Positions 26,287-36,620 of a DNA stretch of 64,000 bases are shown here, in pieces. The position numbers and the translations under genes were made by a program. Under the pieces are notes generated by a model. It worked only from the letters and a program-made list of their open reading frames with translations. It ran no database searches and was not told the DNA's origin. The stretch's first letter is position 1. Each line of letters begins with the position of its first letter. Origin of the DNA: Tenebrionibacter intestinalis (GTDB lineage: Bacteria; Pseudomonadota; Gammaproteobacteria; Enterobacterales; Enterobacteriaceae); contig NZ_JAEPBH010000012.1 of the NCBI RefSeq assembly GCF_016632365.1, forward strand, positions 312 through 64,311, written 5' to 3'.

Positions 26287-26368
26287 CCCAGAGGTATTGA
26301 TAGGTGGCGTTGGCGTTATGCCGAACGCAGCGATTTCACCAGCCTGCGCGGATGCGCAGGTTTTTTTT
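26287..26368 (+). ncRNA. omrB: OmrA/OmrB-type small RNA
   Basis: 82 nt. It starts CCCAGAGGTATTGATAGGTG, the conserved 5' seed end of the E. coli OmrA and OmrB RNAs, and ends in ACCAGCCTGCGCGGATGCGC followed by AGG and eight T residues, the conserved terminator. The middle is divergent, as in all Omr homologues. Position between galR and aas is the same as in E. coli. The GATAGGTG and CACCAGCC segments are closer to OmrB than OmrA. These Hfq-dependent RNAs are induced by EnvZ-OmpR and repress outer-membrane protein and curli-regulator mRNAs. Only one copy is present. Confidence 0.93.
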
Positions 26369-26553
26369 GCGCTTCTTCCGGCCGCCTGTTTCCGCTCCTC
26401 CCTTAACTCATGTAAGCTGGCCTGTCTGATATCAACCAGGCTTTTGCCGTTCGCCCTTGACCGGCAGGCCGCGCCGCTACTGCGTAGCGATGCGCACGGC
26501 ACACAGCAGTGGCCGCAATCCTGGGTTTTGCCTTTTCCACAAAGGGAGTTGAG

Positions 26554-28713
26554 ATGTTATTACGCTTTTTTCGTTACCTCTGTCAGGTACTGTTTCGGGT
26601 TCGGTTAACCGGCGATATTGCAGCGCTCAGGCAGCAGCGCGTGCTTATTACGCCCAACCACGTTTCGTTTATTGACGGCGTGCTGCTGGCGCTGTTTTTA
26701 CCGGTACGCCCGGTGTTTGCCGTTTACAGCTCTATCAGCAATCGCTGGTTTATGCGCTGGCTAAAGCCGCTGATTGATTTTGTGCCGCTTGATCCGAGCA
26801 AACCGATGTCGGTTAAGCACCTGGTTCGGCTGTTGGAACAGGGCAGGCCGGTAGTTATCTTCCCGGAAGGGCGCATCTCAGTAAGCGGCTCGCTGATGAA
26901 AATTTATGACGGAGCAGGCTTTGTGGCGGCGAAATCACAGGCAACCGTCGTGCCGGTGCGTATTGACGGCGCGGAGCTGACTTACTTCAGCCGCCTGAAA
27001 GGGCGTGTGCGCCAGCGGTTATTTCCGCGCATTACCCTGCATATTCTGCCGCCGACCAGTATACCCATGCCGGTCGCGCCGAGCGCCAGAGCGCGCCGCC
27101 GTCTGGCCGGTGAAACGCTGCATCAGATTATGATGGAAGCGCAAATGGCGGTGCGCCCACGTCATACGCTGTTTGATGCGCTGCTTGCCGCGCAATATCG
27201 TTACGGCGAAAGTAAACGCTGTATTGAGGATATTAATTTCACGCCGGACAGCTACCGCAAGCTGCTGATGAAAACCCTGTTTGTTGCCCGCATTCTGGAA
27301 AAATACAGCAAACGGCGGGAAACGATAGGCCTGATGCTGCCCAATGCCGCCATCAGCGCTGCGGTTATTTTTGGCGCCGTCTGTCGCGGGCGTATTCCGG
27401 CTATGATGAACTATACCGCTGGCGTTAAGGGGCTGAACGCGGCGATTACCGCAGCGCAAATCCAGACTGTGTTTACCTCGCGTCAGTTTATGGACAAGGG
27501 CAAACTGTGGCATCTGCCGGAACAGCTTACCGGCGTGCGCTGGGTGTTTCTTGAAGATCTTAAAGGCGAGGCGACGCTTGCCGATAAACTGTGGATTTTT
27601 TCGCACGCGTTTGCGCCTAAGCTGGCGCAGGTTAAGCAGGCGCCTGAGGATGCGGCGATGGTGCTGTTTACATCAGGCTCGGAGGGCAGTCCAAAGGGCG
27701 TGGTGCACAGCCATAAGAGCCTGCTGGCGAACGTTGAGCAGATACGCGCCGTGGCCGATTTTACGGCTGATGACAAGTTTATGTCGGCGCTGCCGCTATT
27801 TCACTCTTTTGGCTTGACGGTGGGGCTGTTTACGCCGCTGCTGACAGGCGCGCAGGTCTTTCTCTACCCAAGCCCGCTGCACTATCGCGTAGTGCCGGAG
27901 CTGACTTACGATCGTAACTGTACCGTCATTTTCGCCACCTCAACCTTCCTGGGCCACTATGCGCGTTTCGCCCATCCTTACGACTTCTACCGCGTGCGTT
28001 ATGTGGTGGCCGGGGCCGAAAAATTACAGGAAAACACGCGCCGTCTCTGGCAGGAAAAATTTGGTCTGCGTGTTCTGGAAGGCTATGGCGTCACCGAGTG
28101 CGCGCCGGTAGTCTCCATCAATGTGCCAATGGCGGCAAAGTCGGGCACTGTGGGACGTATTTTACCCGCGATGGACGCGCGCCTGATGGCCGTGCCCGGC
28201 ATTGAAGACGGCGGGCGCCTGCAGTTGCGCGGGCCAAACATCATGAAAGGTTATCTGCGCGTGGAAAACCCCGGCGTGCTGGAAGCGCCAGAGGCTGAAA
28301 ATGCGCGCGGCGAGAAGGAAAAGGGCTGGTACGATACCGGCGATATCGTGACCTTTGACGAACAGGGCTACTGCGTTATCCAGGGGCGCGCTAAACGGTT
28401 TGCGAAAATTGCCGGAGAGATGGTGTCGCTGGAAACGGTTGAGCAGGTGGCGCTGGCGGTTTCGCCTGAAAAACTTCACGCTACCGTGATTAAAACCGAC
28501 GCCAGCAAGGGTGAGGCGCTGGTGCTGTTCACCACGGATGCGCAACTGACGCGTGAACGCCTGCTGCAACAGGCGCGCAGCGCCGGCGTACCGGAGCTGG
28601 CGGTGCCGCGTGATATCCGCGTGCTTAAGCAACTGCCGCTGCTTGGCAGCGGCAAGCCGGATTTTGTTGCCCTGAAAACTATGCTGGACGATGCGGAGAA
28701 TATTCATGGCTGA
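26554..28713 (+). CDS. aas: Bifunctional 2-acylglycerophosphoethanolamine acyltransferase / acyl-ACP synthetase
   Basis: Inner-membrane enzyme that activates fatty acids on bound acyl carrier protein and reacylates lysophosphatidylethanolamine. 719 residues from ATG 26554, exactly the E. coli length, with GGGAG upstream. The N-terminal acyltransferase domain has the HX4D motif NHVSFID (His36-Asp41) and FPEGRIS. The C-terminal part is an AMP-binding synthetase with [31 protein letters not shown] and a late GWYDTGDIV motif. The start of lplT overlaps its end by 8 bp, so flippase and acyltransferase are made together. Confidence 0.97.
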   Translation: MLLRFFRYLCQVLFRVRLTGDIAALRQQRVLITPNHVSFIDGVLLALFLPVRPVFAVYSSISNRWFMRWLKPLIDFVPLDPSKPMSVKHLVRLLEQGRPVVIFPEGRISVSGSLMKIYDGAGFVAAKSQATVVPVRIDGAELTYFSRLKGRVRQRLFPRITLHILPPTSIPMPVAPSARARRRLAGETLHQIMMEAQMAVRPRHTLFDALLAAQYRYGESKRCIEDINFTPDSYRKLLMKTLFVARILEKYSKRRETIGLMLPNAAISAAVIFGAVCRGRIPAMMNYTAGVKGLNAAITAAQIQTVFTSRQFMDKGKLWHLPEQLTGVRWVFLEDLKGEATLADKLWIFSHAFAPKLAQVKQAPEDAAMVLFTSGSEGSPKGVVHSHKSLLANVEQIRAVADFTADDKFMSALPLFHSFGLTVGLFTPLLTGAQVFLYPSPLHYRVVPELTYDRNCTVIFATSTFLGHYARFAHPYDFYRVRYVVAGAEKLQENTRRLWQEKFGLRVLEGYGVTECAPVVSINVPMAAKSGTVGRILPAMDARLMAVPGIEDGGRLQLRGPNIMKGYLRVENPGVLEAPEAENARGEKEKGWYDTGDIVTFDEQGYCVIQGRAKRFAKIAGEMVSLETVEQVALAVSPEKLHATVIKTDASKGEALVLFTTDAQLTRERLLQQARSAGVPELAVPRDIRVLKQLPLLGSGKPDFVALKTMLDDAENIHG

Positions 28714-29908
28714 CACTTCCGCATCGGCCAGCGGCCAGACGCTCTATTCCCGGGGAATGATGGCGGTTATCGCCGCGCAGTTTTTCTCAGCCTTTGGCGA
28801 TAACGCGCTACTGTTTGTCACGCTGGCAGTGCTCAAGGCGCGTTTCTACCCGGACTGGAGCCAGCCTGTGCTGCAAATGGCGTTTGTAGCGGCGTACATC
28901 CTGTTTGCGCCTTTTGTCGGCCAGGTGGCCGACAGTTTTGCCAAGGGGCGGGTCATGATGGGCGCCAATGCCCTGAAACTGTTTGGCGCCGGCGCGATTT
29001 GTTTTGGCTTCAACCCCTTTATTGGCTATATGCTGGTCGGGATTGGCGCGGCGGCTTATTCGCCCGCCAAGTACGGTATTCTCGGCGAACTGACCACCGG
29101 CGACAGGCTGGTGAAAGCCAATGGCCTGATGGAATCGTCGACTATCGCCGCTATCCTGCTGGGGTCAATGGCGGGAGGCGTGCTGGCTGACTGGAGCCTG
29201 ACGGCGGCGCTGGGCGTATGCGTGCTGGCCTATGCCATTGCCGTTGCCGCGAATTTGCTCATCCCGCGGCTTGCGGCGGCGCGCCCGGGCCATACCTGGC
29301 ATCCGGCTGCGATGGCGCGCGGTTTTTTCGCTGCCTGCGCTACGCTGTGGCGCGATGGCGAAACGCGCTTTTCGCTGCTTGGCACCAGCCTGTTCTGGGG
29401 CGCGGGCGTGACGCTGCGCTTCCTGCTGGTTTTGTGGGTGCCGGCGGCGCTGGGCATTACCGACAACGCCACCCCGACCTATCTTAACGCCTCGGTGGCG
29501 GTTGGTATCGTAGTCGGCGCCGGCGCGGCGGCGAAGCTGGTTACGCTGAAAACCGTCGCGCGCTGTATGCCCGCTGGCGTGTTGATTGGCGTGGCGGTAG
29601 GGTTTTTGGCCGTGCAAAATGCGCAGCTTCCCTCTTACCTGCTGCTGGCGCTAACGGGTATGCTCGGCGGCTTTTTTGTGGTGCCGCTCAATGCGCTGCT
29701 GCAGGATCGCGGTAAAAAAACGGTCGGGGCGGGTAATGCTATTGCGGTGCAGAATCTGGGCGAGAATGCGGCCATGCTGCTGATGCTCGGGCTTTATTCG
29801 CTGGCGGTGAAAGCCGGCGCTCCGGCGGTGGGTATCGGCGTAGGGTTTGGCGCATTATTCGCGCTGGCGATTGCCGCGCTGTGGTACTGGAAGCGTCGTT
29901 GCCGGTAA
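28706..29908 (+). CDS. lplT: Lysophospholipid transporter
   Basis: MFS-type flippase that moves lysophosphatidylethanolamine from the outer to the inner leaflet of the inner membrane for Aas. 400 residues from ATG 28706 (E. coli 397), with about 12 hydrophobic segments. Conserved stretches include [37 protein letters not shown] and [20 protein letters not shown]. The chosen ATG overlaps the aas stop in ATGGCTGA. The last gene of the pair, it is followed by a hairpin that separates it from convergent tas. Confidence 0.96.
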   Translation: MADTSASASGQTLYSRGMMAVIAAQFFSAFGDNALLFVTLAVLKARFYPDWSQPVLQMAFVAAYILFAPFVGQVADSFAKGRVMMGANALKLFGAGAICFGFNPFIGYMLVGIGAAAYSPAKYGILGELTTGDRLVKANGLMESSTIAAILLGSMAGGVLADWSLTAALGVCVLAYAIAVAANLLIPRLAAARPGHTWHPAAMARGFFAACATLWRDGETRFSLLGTSLFWGAGVTLRFLLVLWVPAALGITDNATPTYLNASVAVGIVVGAGAAAKLVTLKTVARCMPAGVLIGVAVGFLAVQNAQLPSYLLLALTGMLGGFFVVPLNALLQDRGKKTVGAGNAIAVQNLGENAAMLLMLGLYSLAVKAGAPAVGIGVGFGALFALAIAALWYWKRRCR

Positions 29909-29916
29909 GTTGTAGC

Positions 29917-29938
29917 GTCGGCCGCAAATGTGGCCGAC
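29917..29938. terminator. Hairpin between convergent lplT and tas
   Basis: Perfect 7-bp stem GTCGGCC/GGCCGAC (29917-29923, 29932-29938) just after lplT. U-tracts are weak on both strands, so it may be an inefficient bidirectional terminator. Confidence 0.45.
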
Positions 29939-29946
29939 AAAACAGT

Positions 29947-30987
29947 TTACGGCGCCGGATAGGTATACGTTCGGTGAACGGCTTCCAGTTCGGCCAGCGC
30001 TGCTTCGCTAAGCGTCAGGCGCAGGCTTTCCACATTCGTTTTCAACTGCGCAAGCGTGGTGGCGCCAAGCAGCGTGCTGGCAACGAATTTTTGCTGGCGC
30101 ACGAAGGCCAGCGCCATCTGCGCCGGGTCAAGCCCGTGGCGTTTTGCCACATCCACATAAGCGGCTACGGCTTTCTCCGACTGCTCGCCGCTGTAGCGCG
30201 TAAAGCGGCTAAATAACGTGTTGCGCGCGCCGGCGGGCTTTTCGCCGTTAAGGTATTTTCCAGTTAGCACGCCAAAAGCCAGGCAGGAATAGGCCAGCAG
30301 CTCAACGCCTTCGCGCTGGCTGATTTCCGAAAGGCCCACTTCAAAGCTGCGGTTAAGCAGACTGTAGGGGTTCTGGATAGTGACGATGCGCGGAAGATTG
30401 TGTTTTTCAGCCAGCGCCAGATAGCGCATGACGCCCCAGGCGGTTTCATTCGAAACGCCGATATAGCGAATTTTACCCGCTCGCTGGCATTCGGTGAGCG
30501 CCTCAAGGGTTTCCAGCAGCGTGACCGGCAGCGGATCGTCGTTCCAGCTATAACCGAGTTTGCCAAAGCAGTTGGTCGTGCGCTGCGGCCAGTGTACCTG
30601 ATAAAGATCGAGATAATCGGTTTGCAGACGTTTCAGACTGGCATCAAGCGCTTCGCGGATATTTTTGCGATCCAGTATCTGGTTTGGGCGAATGCCGCTA
30701 TCGCCGTTGCGCGTGGGGCCGCTCACTTTGGAGGCGATGATAAGTTTTTCACGGCTGCCGCGTTTGTTAAGCCAGTTGCCGACATAAGTTTCCGTCAGGC
30801 CCTGCGTTTGCGGACGCGGCGGGACAGGATACATTTCCGCGACGTCTATTAAATTGATACCCTGGCTTACGGCATAATCGAGCTGTGTATGAGCATCGGC
30901 TTCACTGTTTTGCTCACCAAAGGTCATTGTGCCAAGACCGAGTGCGCTGATTTCCAGCGAGCTGTGAGGGATGCGGTGATAATGCAT
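29947..30987 (-). CDS. tas: Aldo-keto reductase Tas
   Basis: NADP(H)-dependent aldo-keto reductase of the Tas subgroup; in E. coli a multicopy suppressor of tyrosine auxotrophy, with physiological substrate unknown. 346 residues when started at ATG 30985-30987, the E. coli length and start (MHYHRIPHSSLE); a longer frame begins 10 codons earlier. AKR landmarks are GLGTMTFGEQ, the catalytic tyrosine in NLIDVAEMYP, and YLDLYQVHWPQR. The NADP-binding C-terminal half ends ASTLLGATTLAQLKTNVESL. Confidence 0.95.
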   Translation of the reverse strand: MHYHRIPHSSLEISALGLGTMTFGEQNSEADAHTQLDYAVSQGINLIDVAEMYPVPPRPQTQGLTETYVGNWLNKRGSREKLIIASKVSGPTRNGDSGIRPNQILDRKNIREALDASLKRLQTDYLDLYQVHWPQRTTNCFGKLGYSWNDDPLPVTLLETLEALTECQRAGKIRYIGVSNETAWGVMRYLALAEKHNLPRIVTIQNPYSLLNRSFEVGLSEISQREGVELLAYSCLAFGVLTGKYLNGEKPAGARNTLFSRFTRYSGEQSEKAVAAYVDVAKRHGLDPAQMALAFVRQQKFVASTLLGATTLAQLKTNVESLRLTLSEAALAELEAVHRTYTYPAP

Positions 30988-31104
30988 TGCCGGTTTCCTT
31001 TTCTCATTCTTGTGCAACGGCGGCGGAGCAGGAGCCCCGACGCAAAGAGCCTTAACAATGGCAGAGGGCGCAGAAAAGGGAAAGGGGGAAGCGTAGCAAC
31101 TTAT

Positions 31105-31131
31105 AAAAAAGGTCAGCAGTAAACTGACCTT
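31105..31131 (-). terminator. Rho-independent terminator of ygdR
   Basis: Stem AGGTCAG/CTGACCT (31110-31116, 31124-31130) followed on the minus strand by six T residues (31105-31110). It begins about 10 bp past the ygdR stop. Confidence 0.8.
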
Positions 31132-31140
31132 GCTTATTCT

Positions 31141-31359
31141 TTAGCGCTCAATGATTTGTGATACGTCATTGCGGTTGATTTGCATCTCGTTGCCCTGAAT
31201 GTCCCGATATTTAACCAACCCGGTATCATCGTCTATTTCAGGTTTGCCTTCTGTCAGAATCATTCTGCCGTCTTTGGTCGCCATAACGTAATCGCTGGTA
31301 CAGCCGGAGACTGCGAATACAATGCCTACGGCAGAAATGGCAACAGCCCATTTTTTCAT
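31141..31359 (-). CDS. ygdR: DUF903 lipoprotein YgdR
   Basis: 72 residues. The signal sequence ends in the lipobox VSGC with Cys20, so this is a small lipoprotein modified by Lgt (encoded in this window). The mature part is the about 50-residue DUF903 SH3-like fold: [18 protein letters not shown], then [19 protein letters not shown]. Function unknown. It is a paralogue of YgdI at 60108-60332, which shares the same pattern (YVMHTNDGRSIVS..GKP, GNKQQINRADV). The gene is monocistronic, with its own terminator. Confidence 0.95.
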   Translation of the reverse strand: MKKWAVAISAVGIVFAVSGCTSDYVMATKDGRMILTEGKPEIDDDTGLVKYRDIQGNEMQINRNDVSQIIER

Positions 31360-31470
31360 TATTTTGATCCTCGCCCGGTTTATCCTTTCGATAAGTCTAG
31401 TAATAGCCTGGCTTTATGGAGAAAAAAAGTATGAAAATCTTAAAATGGCCTGATTTTTGTCATAAATGAC

Positions 31471-31487
31471 CCCCTGCGGCAGGGGGC
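31471..31487 (-). terminator. GC-rich hairpin after ygdQ
   Basis: Stem CCCCCTG/CAGGGGG (31471-31477, 31481-31487) just past the ygdQ stop on the minus strand, followed by a mixed T-rich stretch. Probable terminator. Confidence 0.55.
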
Positions 31488-31493
31488 TGTAGT

Positions 31494-32207
31494 TCAAAGC
31501 GGGTTCTTTTTATTACGCACGAGATTAAGCACTTCAACCAGCATGGAAAAGAACATTGCGAAGTAAATATAGCCTTTTGGCACGTCGATATCGAAGCTTT
31601 CCAGCATTAGCGTGAAGCCCACCAGAATAAGAAAAGCGAGCGCCAGCATTTTCACAGACGGATGTCTGTCCACAAATTCGCCGATAGGGCGCGCGGCAAA
31701 CATCATTACGCCAACCGCAATGACTACGGCGGCCATCATAATAATAAGATGATCGGAGAGGCCGACGGCGGTAATGACGGAATCCAGGCTAAAGATGATA
31801 TCCAGCACCATGATTTGCACAATCGCGCCCCAAAAGGAGTGGACACTGGTTTTGGTTTCTTCGCCGCCGCCTTCAATCGTTTCGTGAATTTCTTTACTGG
31901 ATTTCCAGATAAGAAACAGGCCGCCGCACAGCAGTATCAGGCCGCGTGCTGAGACGGTGTGGCCAAATAACTGGAATAATGGCGCAGTCAGGTGACTTAT
32001 CCAGGCAATGGATGCCAGCAGCGCCAGACGCATCATCATGGCCGCTGTAAGACCCAGGCGGCGCGCTTTATTCTGCTGATGCTTTGGCAGTTTGGCGACG
32101 ACCAGGGAGAGAAAAATAATATTATCGATCCCAAGCACGATTTCGAGCAGCGTCAGCGTGCCGAGCGCCAGCCAGGCGTTGGGGTCTGTTATCCATGCGA
32201 GCAACAT
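31494..32207 (-). CDS. ygdQ: TerC-family integral membrane protein YgdQ
   Basis: 237 residues with about seven transmembrane segments, of the TerC family. The N-terminal half contains LLEIVLGIDNIIFLSLV and the second half MVLDIIFSLDSVITAVGL; each carries the conserved acidic residue pair within a membrane helix that is thought to bind metal ions. Other TerC proteins are implicated in tellurite resistance, manganese export or metal loading of secreted enzymes; no function is proven for YgdQ. It lies between mutH and ygdR as in E. coli, with about 90 bp separating it from mutH. Confidence 0.93.
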   Translation of the reverse strand: MLLAWITDPNAWLALGTLTLLEIVLGIDNIIFLSLVVAKLPKHQQNKARRLGLTAAMMMRLALLASIAWISHLTAPLFQLFGHTVSARGLILLCGGLFLIWKSSKEIHETIEGGGEETKTSVHSFWGAIVQIMVLDIIFSLDSVITAVGLSDHLIIMMAAVVIAVGVMMFAARPIGEFVDRHPSVKMLALAFLILVGFTLMLESFDIDVPKGYIYFAMFFSMLVEVLNLVRNKKNPL

Positions 32208-32299
32208 TTGTCATCCTGTGAAATAAGAAAATAAAAATCCGCCCGGCAGAGGACGGTCAACTACAGTATACGCCACGCGTTGCGGAGCATAAACGGCGG

Positions 32300-32986
32300 C
32301 TATAGCAGAAAGTGCCGCGCAAGAAGGGCCGCAGTGAACGGTTTTTTCAGATAAAAACCTCGCGGCAGCGTCAGGATTGCCTCGCCGTGCGCGCCTACGG
32401 CTTCCGTTAATGCGCGGCTGTTGGCGGCTTTGGGGCGTAGCTGGAGCACTTCTCCGTGACGGGCGGTAATTTTTTCAACCCGGCCCAGCACGATGAGATC
32501 CATCAATTCTTCCCAGTCGCGACGCAGTTGTTCTTCTTCCTGCGCCGACGGGCTCCACAGCAGCGGCGTTCCGACACGGCGCTCGCCCAGGGGGATACGG
32601 CGTTCGCCCTCAACCGGCACCCACAGCACCCGATGCAGCTTATGGCGCACATGGCTGGTCTCCCAGACTACCCCCGTATTGCCCGTAAGCGGCGCGACGC
32701 ACACAAACGTGGTTTCCAGCGGGCGGCCAAGCTTGTCGACAGGAATGGTTTTCAGTTCAACGCCGATAGCGGCGAAATCCTGCTCTGGTTTGCTGCCGGC
32801 GCTGGCGCCCAGCCACAGTTCAAGCAGCACGCCAATCCAGCCTTTATCACGCTTTAAATCGCCCGGAATGGGCAAACCCGCCAGCGTAGCCAGTTCGCTA
32901 AGGCTGTAGCCCGCCAGTCGGCTGGCCTGGCGCATTAGTTCTTCTTCGCTGCGAGGCGGGTGACGCAAGGGTTGTAGAGTTTCCAT
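32300..32986 (-). CDS. mutH: DNA mismatch repair endonuclease MutH
   Basis: Nicks the unmethylated strand at hemimethylated GATC sites after activation by MutS and MutL, so the organism should use Dam-directed repair. 228 residues (E. coli 229). The PD-(D/E)xK-type active site is complete: Asp70 in PEQDFAAIG, and Glu77 and Lys79 in [31 protein letters not shown] and [17 protein letters not shown] are near-identical to E. coli. It is read away from the DARS2-like region and rppH. Confidence 0.97.
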   Translation of the reverse strand: METLQPLRHPPRSEEELMRQASRLAGYSLSELATLAGLPIPGDLKRDKGWIGVLLELWLGASAGSKPEQDFAAIGVELKTIPVDKLGRPLETTFVCVAPLTGNTGVVWETSHVRHKLHRVLWVPVEGERRIPLGERRVGTPLLWSPSAQEEEQLRRDWEELMDLIVLGRVEKITARHGEVLQLRPKAANSRALTEAVGAHGEAILTLPRGFYLKKPFTAALLARHFLL

Positions 32987-33169
32987 GAGGTCGACGGAGT
33001 GGTTAAAAATTGAGCGAAAATATTACCGCACGGAGGTGAAGTGTACTCCGGTAAAGGCGATATTTACAATAACATGATTTATATGGATTTTTGTCAGCCT
33101 GCTGTCAGCACGGCGCTACGGTAAAGCCGGTTTTCCATTTCTTGTCACCGACAATGAACAGGATCTTAC

Positions 33170-33520
33170 ACCAGGTTATCCACAGAAAAATGGGATAACC
33201 GGGAAAAATCCTTACCACTGTTTCCATTTACAGCCTTGACGCAGGGGTATTTTGCCGTTTTACGGCAATTTGCGTCTAACTTATTGGCATAATTTGTGGA
33301 TAAAAACGGCGCTGTTCGATATTTCATCAGTGGTCGGGAGAGGAACGTGAACAGCGTCACAAACTCGGGATAAGAGCGGGGCAAAATTACACTATCCTGT
33401 TAAATATAAATACATTATTCTCTCTTTGTTATTTTGCCTGAAGGCGTAAATATAAAGTTTTCCCGCGCTCATCCGTTGGTTCTTCACAGTGATATCCACA
33501 GAAAAAGTGAATAAAAGCGC
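33170..33520. promoter_or_regulatory. DARS2-like DnaA-reactivating region (cluster of DnaA boxes)
   Basis: In E. coli the mutH-rppH intergenic region holds DARS2, a chromosomal DNA element that converts ADP-DnaA to ATP-DnaA. Here the same 680-bp gene-free interval contains two perfect DnaA boxes TTATCCACA, one on plus at 33176-33184 and one on minus at 33295-33303. A facing pair of near-perfect boxes follows: ATATCCACA at 33492-33500 on plus, and TTATTCACT on minus at 33506-33514. The facing pair resembles a DARS core. IHF and Fis sites expected of DARS2 were not resolved by eye. The rest of the interval (32987-33668) is A/T-rich and without genes, and must also contain the mutH and rppH promoters. 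Confidence 0.75.
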
Positions 33521-33668
33521 GCTGAAAGGGTGTTGATTGTTTATAACTACCTTCAGATTTGTGAATTATTCAAACGTTATACCGGTCGCGTCCCGTCAAG
33601 AGAGTGGTTTACCGGCTTACGCGAGTGTGAAACAATCGTGCTTATTCAGTTTTTTTTGAGGTAGTCCC

Positions 33669-34199
33669 GTGATCGACGATGATGGCTACCGCCCAAACGT
33701 TGGTATCGTTATTTGTAACCGGCAGGGCCAGGTCATGTGGGCCAGGCGTTTTGGTCAACACTCCTGGCAGTTTCCCCAGGGAGGCATCAATCCGGGCGAA
33801 TCTGCGGAACAGGCGATGTATCGGGAATTGTTTGAAGAGGTAGGGCTGCATCGTAAGGATGTCCGCCTGCTGGCTTCGACCCGAAACTGGCTGCGCTACA
33901 AATTACCGAAACGTTTGGTGCGTTGGGACACAAAGCCGGTTTGTATTGGCCAAAAACAGAAATGGTTTCTTTTACAACTGACCGGCAGCGACAGCGATAT
34001 TAATCTGCACACCAGCGGTACGCCGGAATTCGACGGCTGGCGCTGGGTCAGCTTCTGGTATCCGGTACGCCAGGTTGTTTCGTTTAAACGCGACGTTTAT
34101 CGCCGGGTGATGAAAGAGTTTGTCGGCACCGTTATGCCGCTCCAGGAGAATACCCCGGTGCGCAATACGTCCTCCGGCTGGCGGAGAAAACGAGGTTAA
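33669..34199 (+). CDS. rppH: RNA 5'-pyrophosphohydrolase
   Basis: Removes pyrophosphate from 5'-triphosphate mRNA ends, making them sensitive to RNase E. 176 residues as in E. coli, starting [17 protein letters not shown] with GTG or ATG choice settled by that conserved start. The Nudix box GX5EX7REUXEEXGU is complete at residues 38-60 ([20 protein letters not shown] then VGL). The C-terminal RNA-binding strand [12 protein letters not shown] is conserved. It is followed 11 bp later by ptsP, the same two-gene operon as in E. coli. Confidence 0.97.
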   Translation: MIDDDGYRPNVGIVICNRQGQVMWARRFGQHSWQFPQGGINPGESAEQAMYRELFEEVGLHRKDVRLLASTRNWLRYKLPKRLVRWDTKPVCIGQKQKWFLLQLTGSDSDINLHTSGTPEFDGWRWVSFWYPVRQVVSFKRDVYRRVMKEFVGTVMPLQENTPVRNTSSGWRRKRG

Positions 34200-34210
34200 G
34201 CCACACGTCT

Positions 34211-36457
34211 ATGCTCACTGTGCTGCGTGAAATTGTCGAAAAAGTCGCCAGCGCGCCGCGTCTGAACGAGGCGCTGCGTATTCTTGTCGATGATATCTGC
34301 CAGGCGATGGACACCGAAGTCTGTTCGGTATACCTCGCAGACCATGAGCGCCGCTGCTACTACCTGATGGCGACCCGCGGTTTGAAAAAACCGCGTAATC
34401 GCACGGTAGCGCTGGCCTTTGACGAAGGTCTGGTCGGCCTGGTCGGCCGCCTGGCCGAGCCGATTAACCTTGCCGATGCGCATAAGCATCCCAGTTTCAA
34501 GTACATCCCCGTCGTTAAAGAAGATAAATTTCGCTCCTTCCTTGGGGTGCCGATTATTCAGCGCCGCCAGTTGCTTGGCGTGCTGGTCGTACAGCAGCGC
34601 GAGCTGCGCCAGTTCGACGAAGGCGAAGAATCGTTTCTCGTCACGCTGGCGACGCAAATGGCGGCCATTCTCTCCCAGTCCCGCCTGACGGCGCTGTTTG
34701 GTCAATATCGCCAGTCGCGTATTCGCGCGCTGGCGGCCTCGCCTGGCGTGGCGGTGGCCGAAGGCTGGGTGGACGCCACATTGCCGCTACTGGAGCAGGT
34801 TACCGAGGCATCGGCGCTTAATCCGGCGCAGGAACGCGAGCGCCTGACGACGGCGCTTGAAGAGGCGTCGGCGGAGTTTCGGCGCTTTAGCAATCGCTTT
34901 GCCGCCGGCGCGCAAAAAGAAACGGCCGCTATTTTTGACCTTTACTCCCACCTGCTGGCCGATGCCCGCCTGCGTCGCGAGCTGTATATGGAGGTGGATA
35001 AAGGCTACGTCGCTGAGTGGGCGGTAAAACAGGTTATCGAGAAATTTGCAGCCCAGTTTGCCGCGCTTAGCGACGGATATATGAAAGAGCGCGCGGGGGA
35101 CTTGCGCATGCTGGGCCAGCGCCTGTTGTTCCATCTTGATATAACGCTTCCAGGCCCCAGCGTCTGGCCTTCGCGTTTTGTGCTGGTGGCTGACGAACTC
35201 TCCGCAGCGACGCTTGCGGAGCTGCCTGCCGACAGGCTGGCGGGCGTGGTCGTGCGCGACGGGGCCGCTAACTCACACGCGGCCATTATGGTGCGTGCGA
35301 TGGGCGTGCCTACGGTAATGGGCGCCGATATTCAGCCTGCGCTATTGCAGGGCAGAATGCTGGTCGTGGATGGTTACCGCGGCGAAGTGCTTATCGATCC
35401 TGAACCGGTGCTGCTGGCGGAATATCGCCGGCTGATTAACGAAGAAGACGCGCTGAGTAAGCTTGCCGAAGGCGAAGCCGCTCAACCTGCGCGGCTTAAA
35501 AGCGGCGAGCGGATACAGGTGATGCTTAACGCAGGCCTCAGCCCCGAGCATGAACAAAAGCTGGGCGTTTATATCGACGGCATTGGTCTGTATCGCACCG
35601 AAATACCGTTTATGCTGCAAAGCGGTTTTCCATCGGAAGAAGAGCAGGTTGCTCAGTATCAGGGGATGCTGCAAATATTCCATGACAAGCCGGTAACGCT
35701 ACGTACGCTGGATGTCGGGGCGGATAAACAGCTTCCCTATATGCCTATCAGTGAAGAGAACCCCTGCCTGGGCTGGCGCGGTATCCGCATTACGCTCGAT
35801 CAGCCGGAGATCTTCCTGATTCAGGTGCGCGCGATGCTGCGCGCTAATGTGGCAACCGATAACCTTGGCGTTTTGCTGCCAATGATAACCAGCATTGAGG
35901 AAGTGGATGAGGCGCGTCGCCTGATTGATCGGGCGCGACAGGAAGTGGAAGATGGGTTGGGATACGCCATCCCCATGCCGCGTATTGGCGTAATGATTGA
36001 AGTGCCTTCCATGATCTTTATGCTTCCCCAGCTCAGGGGACGGGTGGATTTTATCTCGGTAGGTTCTAATGACCTGACGCAGTATCTGTTGGCGGTTGAT
36101 CGTAACAATACCCATGTGGCAGGGCTGTATGACAGCTTGCATCCCGCCGTTTTACGGGCGCTGAGCACAATCTCCACGACGGCGAAGGCGCTTGGAATTA
36201 CGCTTAGTCTGTGTGGTGAAATGGCGGGCGATCCTATGTGCGTTGCGCTTTTGATAGGTATGGGCTATCACCAACTTTCTATGAATGGCCGTTCGGTGGC
36301 GCGCGTGAAATACCTGCTGCGCCATATCGACGCCGCTGAAGCCCGGGATCTGGCGCAGCGCAGCCTGGAGATGCAGATGGCCGTGGAAGTGCGCCACCAG
36401 GTCGCGGCGTTTATGGAGCGGCGCGGCATGGGCGGGCTTATTCGCGGCGGCCTGTAA
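34211..36457 (+). CDS. ptsP: Phosphoenolpyruvate-protein phosphotransferase PtsP (EI-Ntr)
   Basis: First enzyme of the nitrogen phosphotransferase chain (PtsP to NPr to EIIA-Ntr), which links nitrogen state to potassium uptake and envelope regulation. 748 residues, as in E. coli. An N-terminal GAF domain (about 15-160) precedes the EI part: the phospho-accepting histidine is in GAANSHAAIMVRAMGVP (about residue 356), and the PEP-binding C-terminal barrel has FISVGSNDLTQYLLAVDRNN and LCGEMAGDP with the active-site cysteine. It is cytoplasmic and co-transcribed with rppH. Confidence 0.97.
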   Translation: MLTVLREIVEKVASAPRLNEALRILVDDICQAMDTEVCSVYLADHERRCYYLMATRGLKKPRNRTVALAFDEGLVGLVGRLAEPINLADAHKHPSFKYIPVVKEDKFRSFLGVPIIQRRQLLGVLVVQQRELRQFDEGEESFLVTLATQMAAILSQSRLTALFGQYRQSRIRALAASPGVAVAEGWVDATLPLLEQVTEASALNPAQERERLTTALEEASAEFRRFSNRFAAGAQKETAAIFDLYSHLLADARLRRELYMEVDKGYVAEWAVKQVIEKFAAQFAALSDGYMKERAGDLRMLGQRLLFHLDITLPGPSVWPSRFVLVADELSAATLAELPADRLAGVVVRDGAANSHAAIMVRAMGVPTVMGADIQPALLQGRMLVVDGYRGEVLIDPEPVLLAEYRRLINEEDALSKLAEGEAAQPARLKSGERIQVMLNAGLSPEHEQKLGVYIDGIGLYRTEIPFMLQSGFPSEEEQVAQYQGMLQIFHDKPVTLRTLDVGADKQLPYMPISEENPCLGWRGIRITLDQPEIFLIQVRAMLRANVATDNLGVLLPMITSIEEVDEARRLIDRARQEVEDGLGYAIPMPRIGVMIEVPSMIFMLPQLRGRVDFISVGSNDLTQYLLAVDRNNTHVAGLYDSLHPAVLRALSTISTTAKALGITLSLCGEMAGDPMCVALLIGMGYHQLSMNGRSVARVKYLLRHIDAAEARDLAQRSLEMQMAVEVRHQVAAFMERRGMGGLIRGGL

Positions 36458-36620
36458 GCCGCGTATTGGGCAAATTTCGTTACCTTTCTTTTACATCAGC
36501 GCATCGGCATTACTGCAGCGCTTTATGCTATTATCCGCTGCTTCAGGCGCGCGTCTTTGTGGCGCGCAGCGTAACGCCTGCCAATTTTTCTGGTTATATA
36601 ACAAAGCATTATGGTGACAG

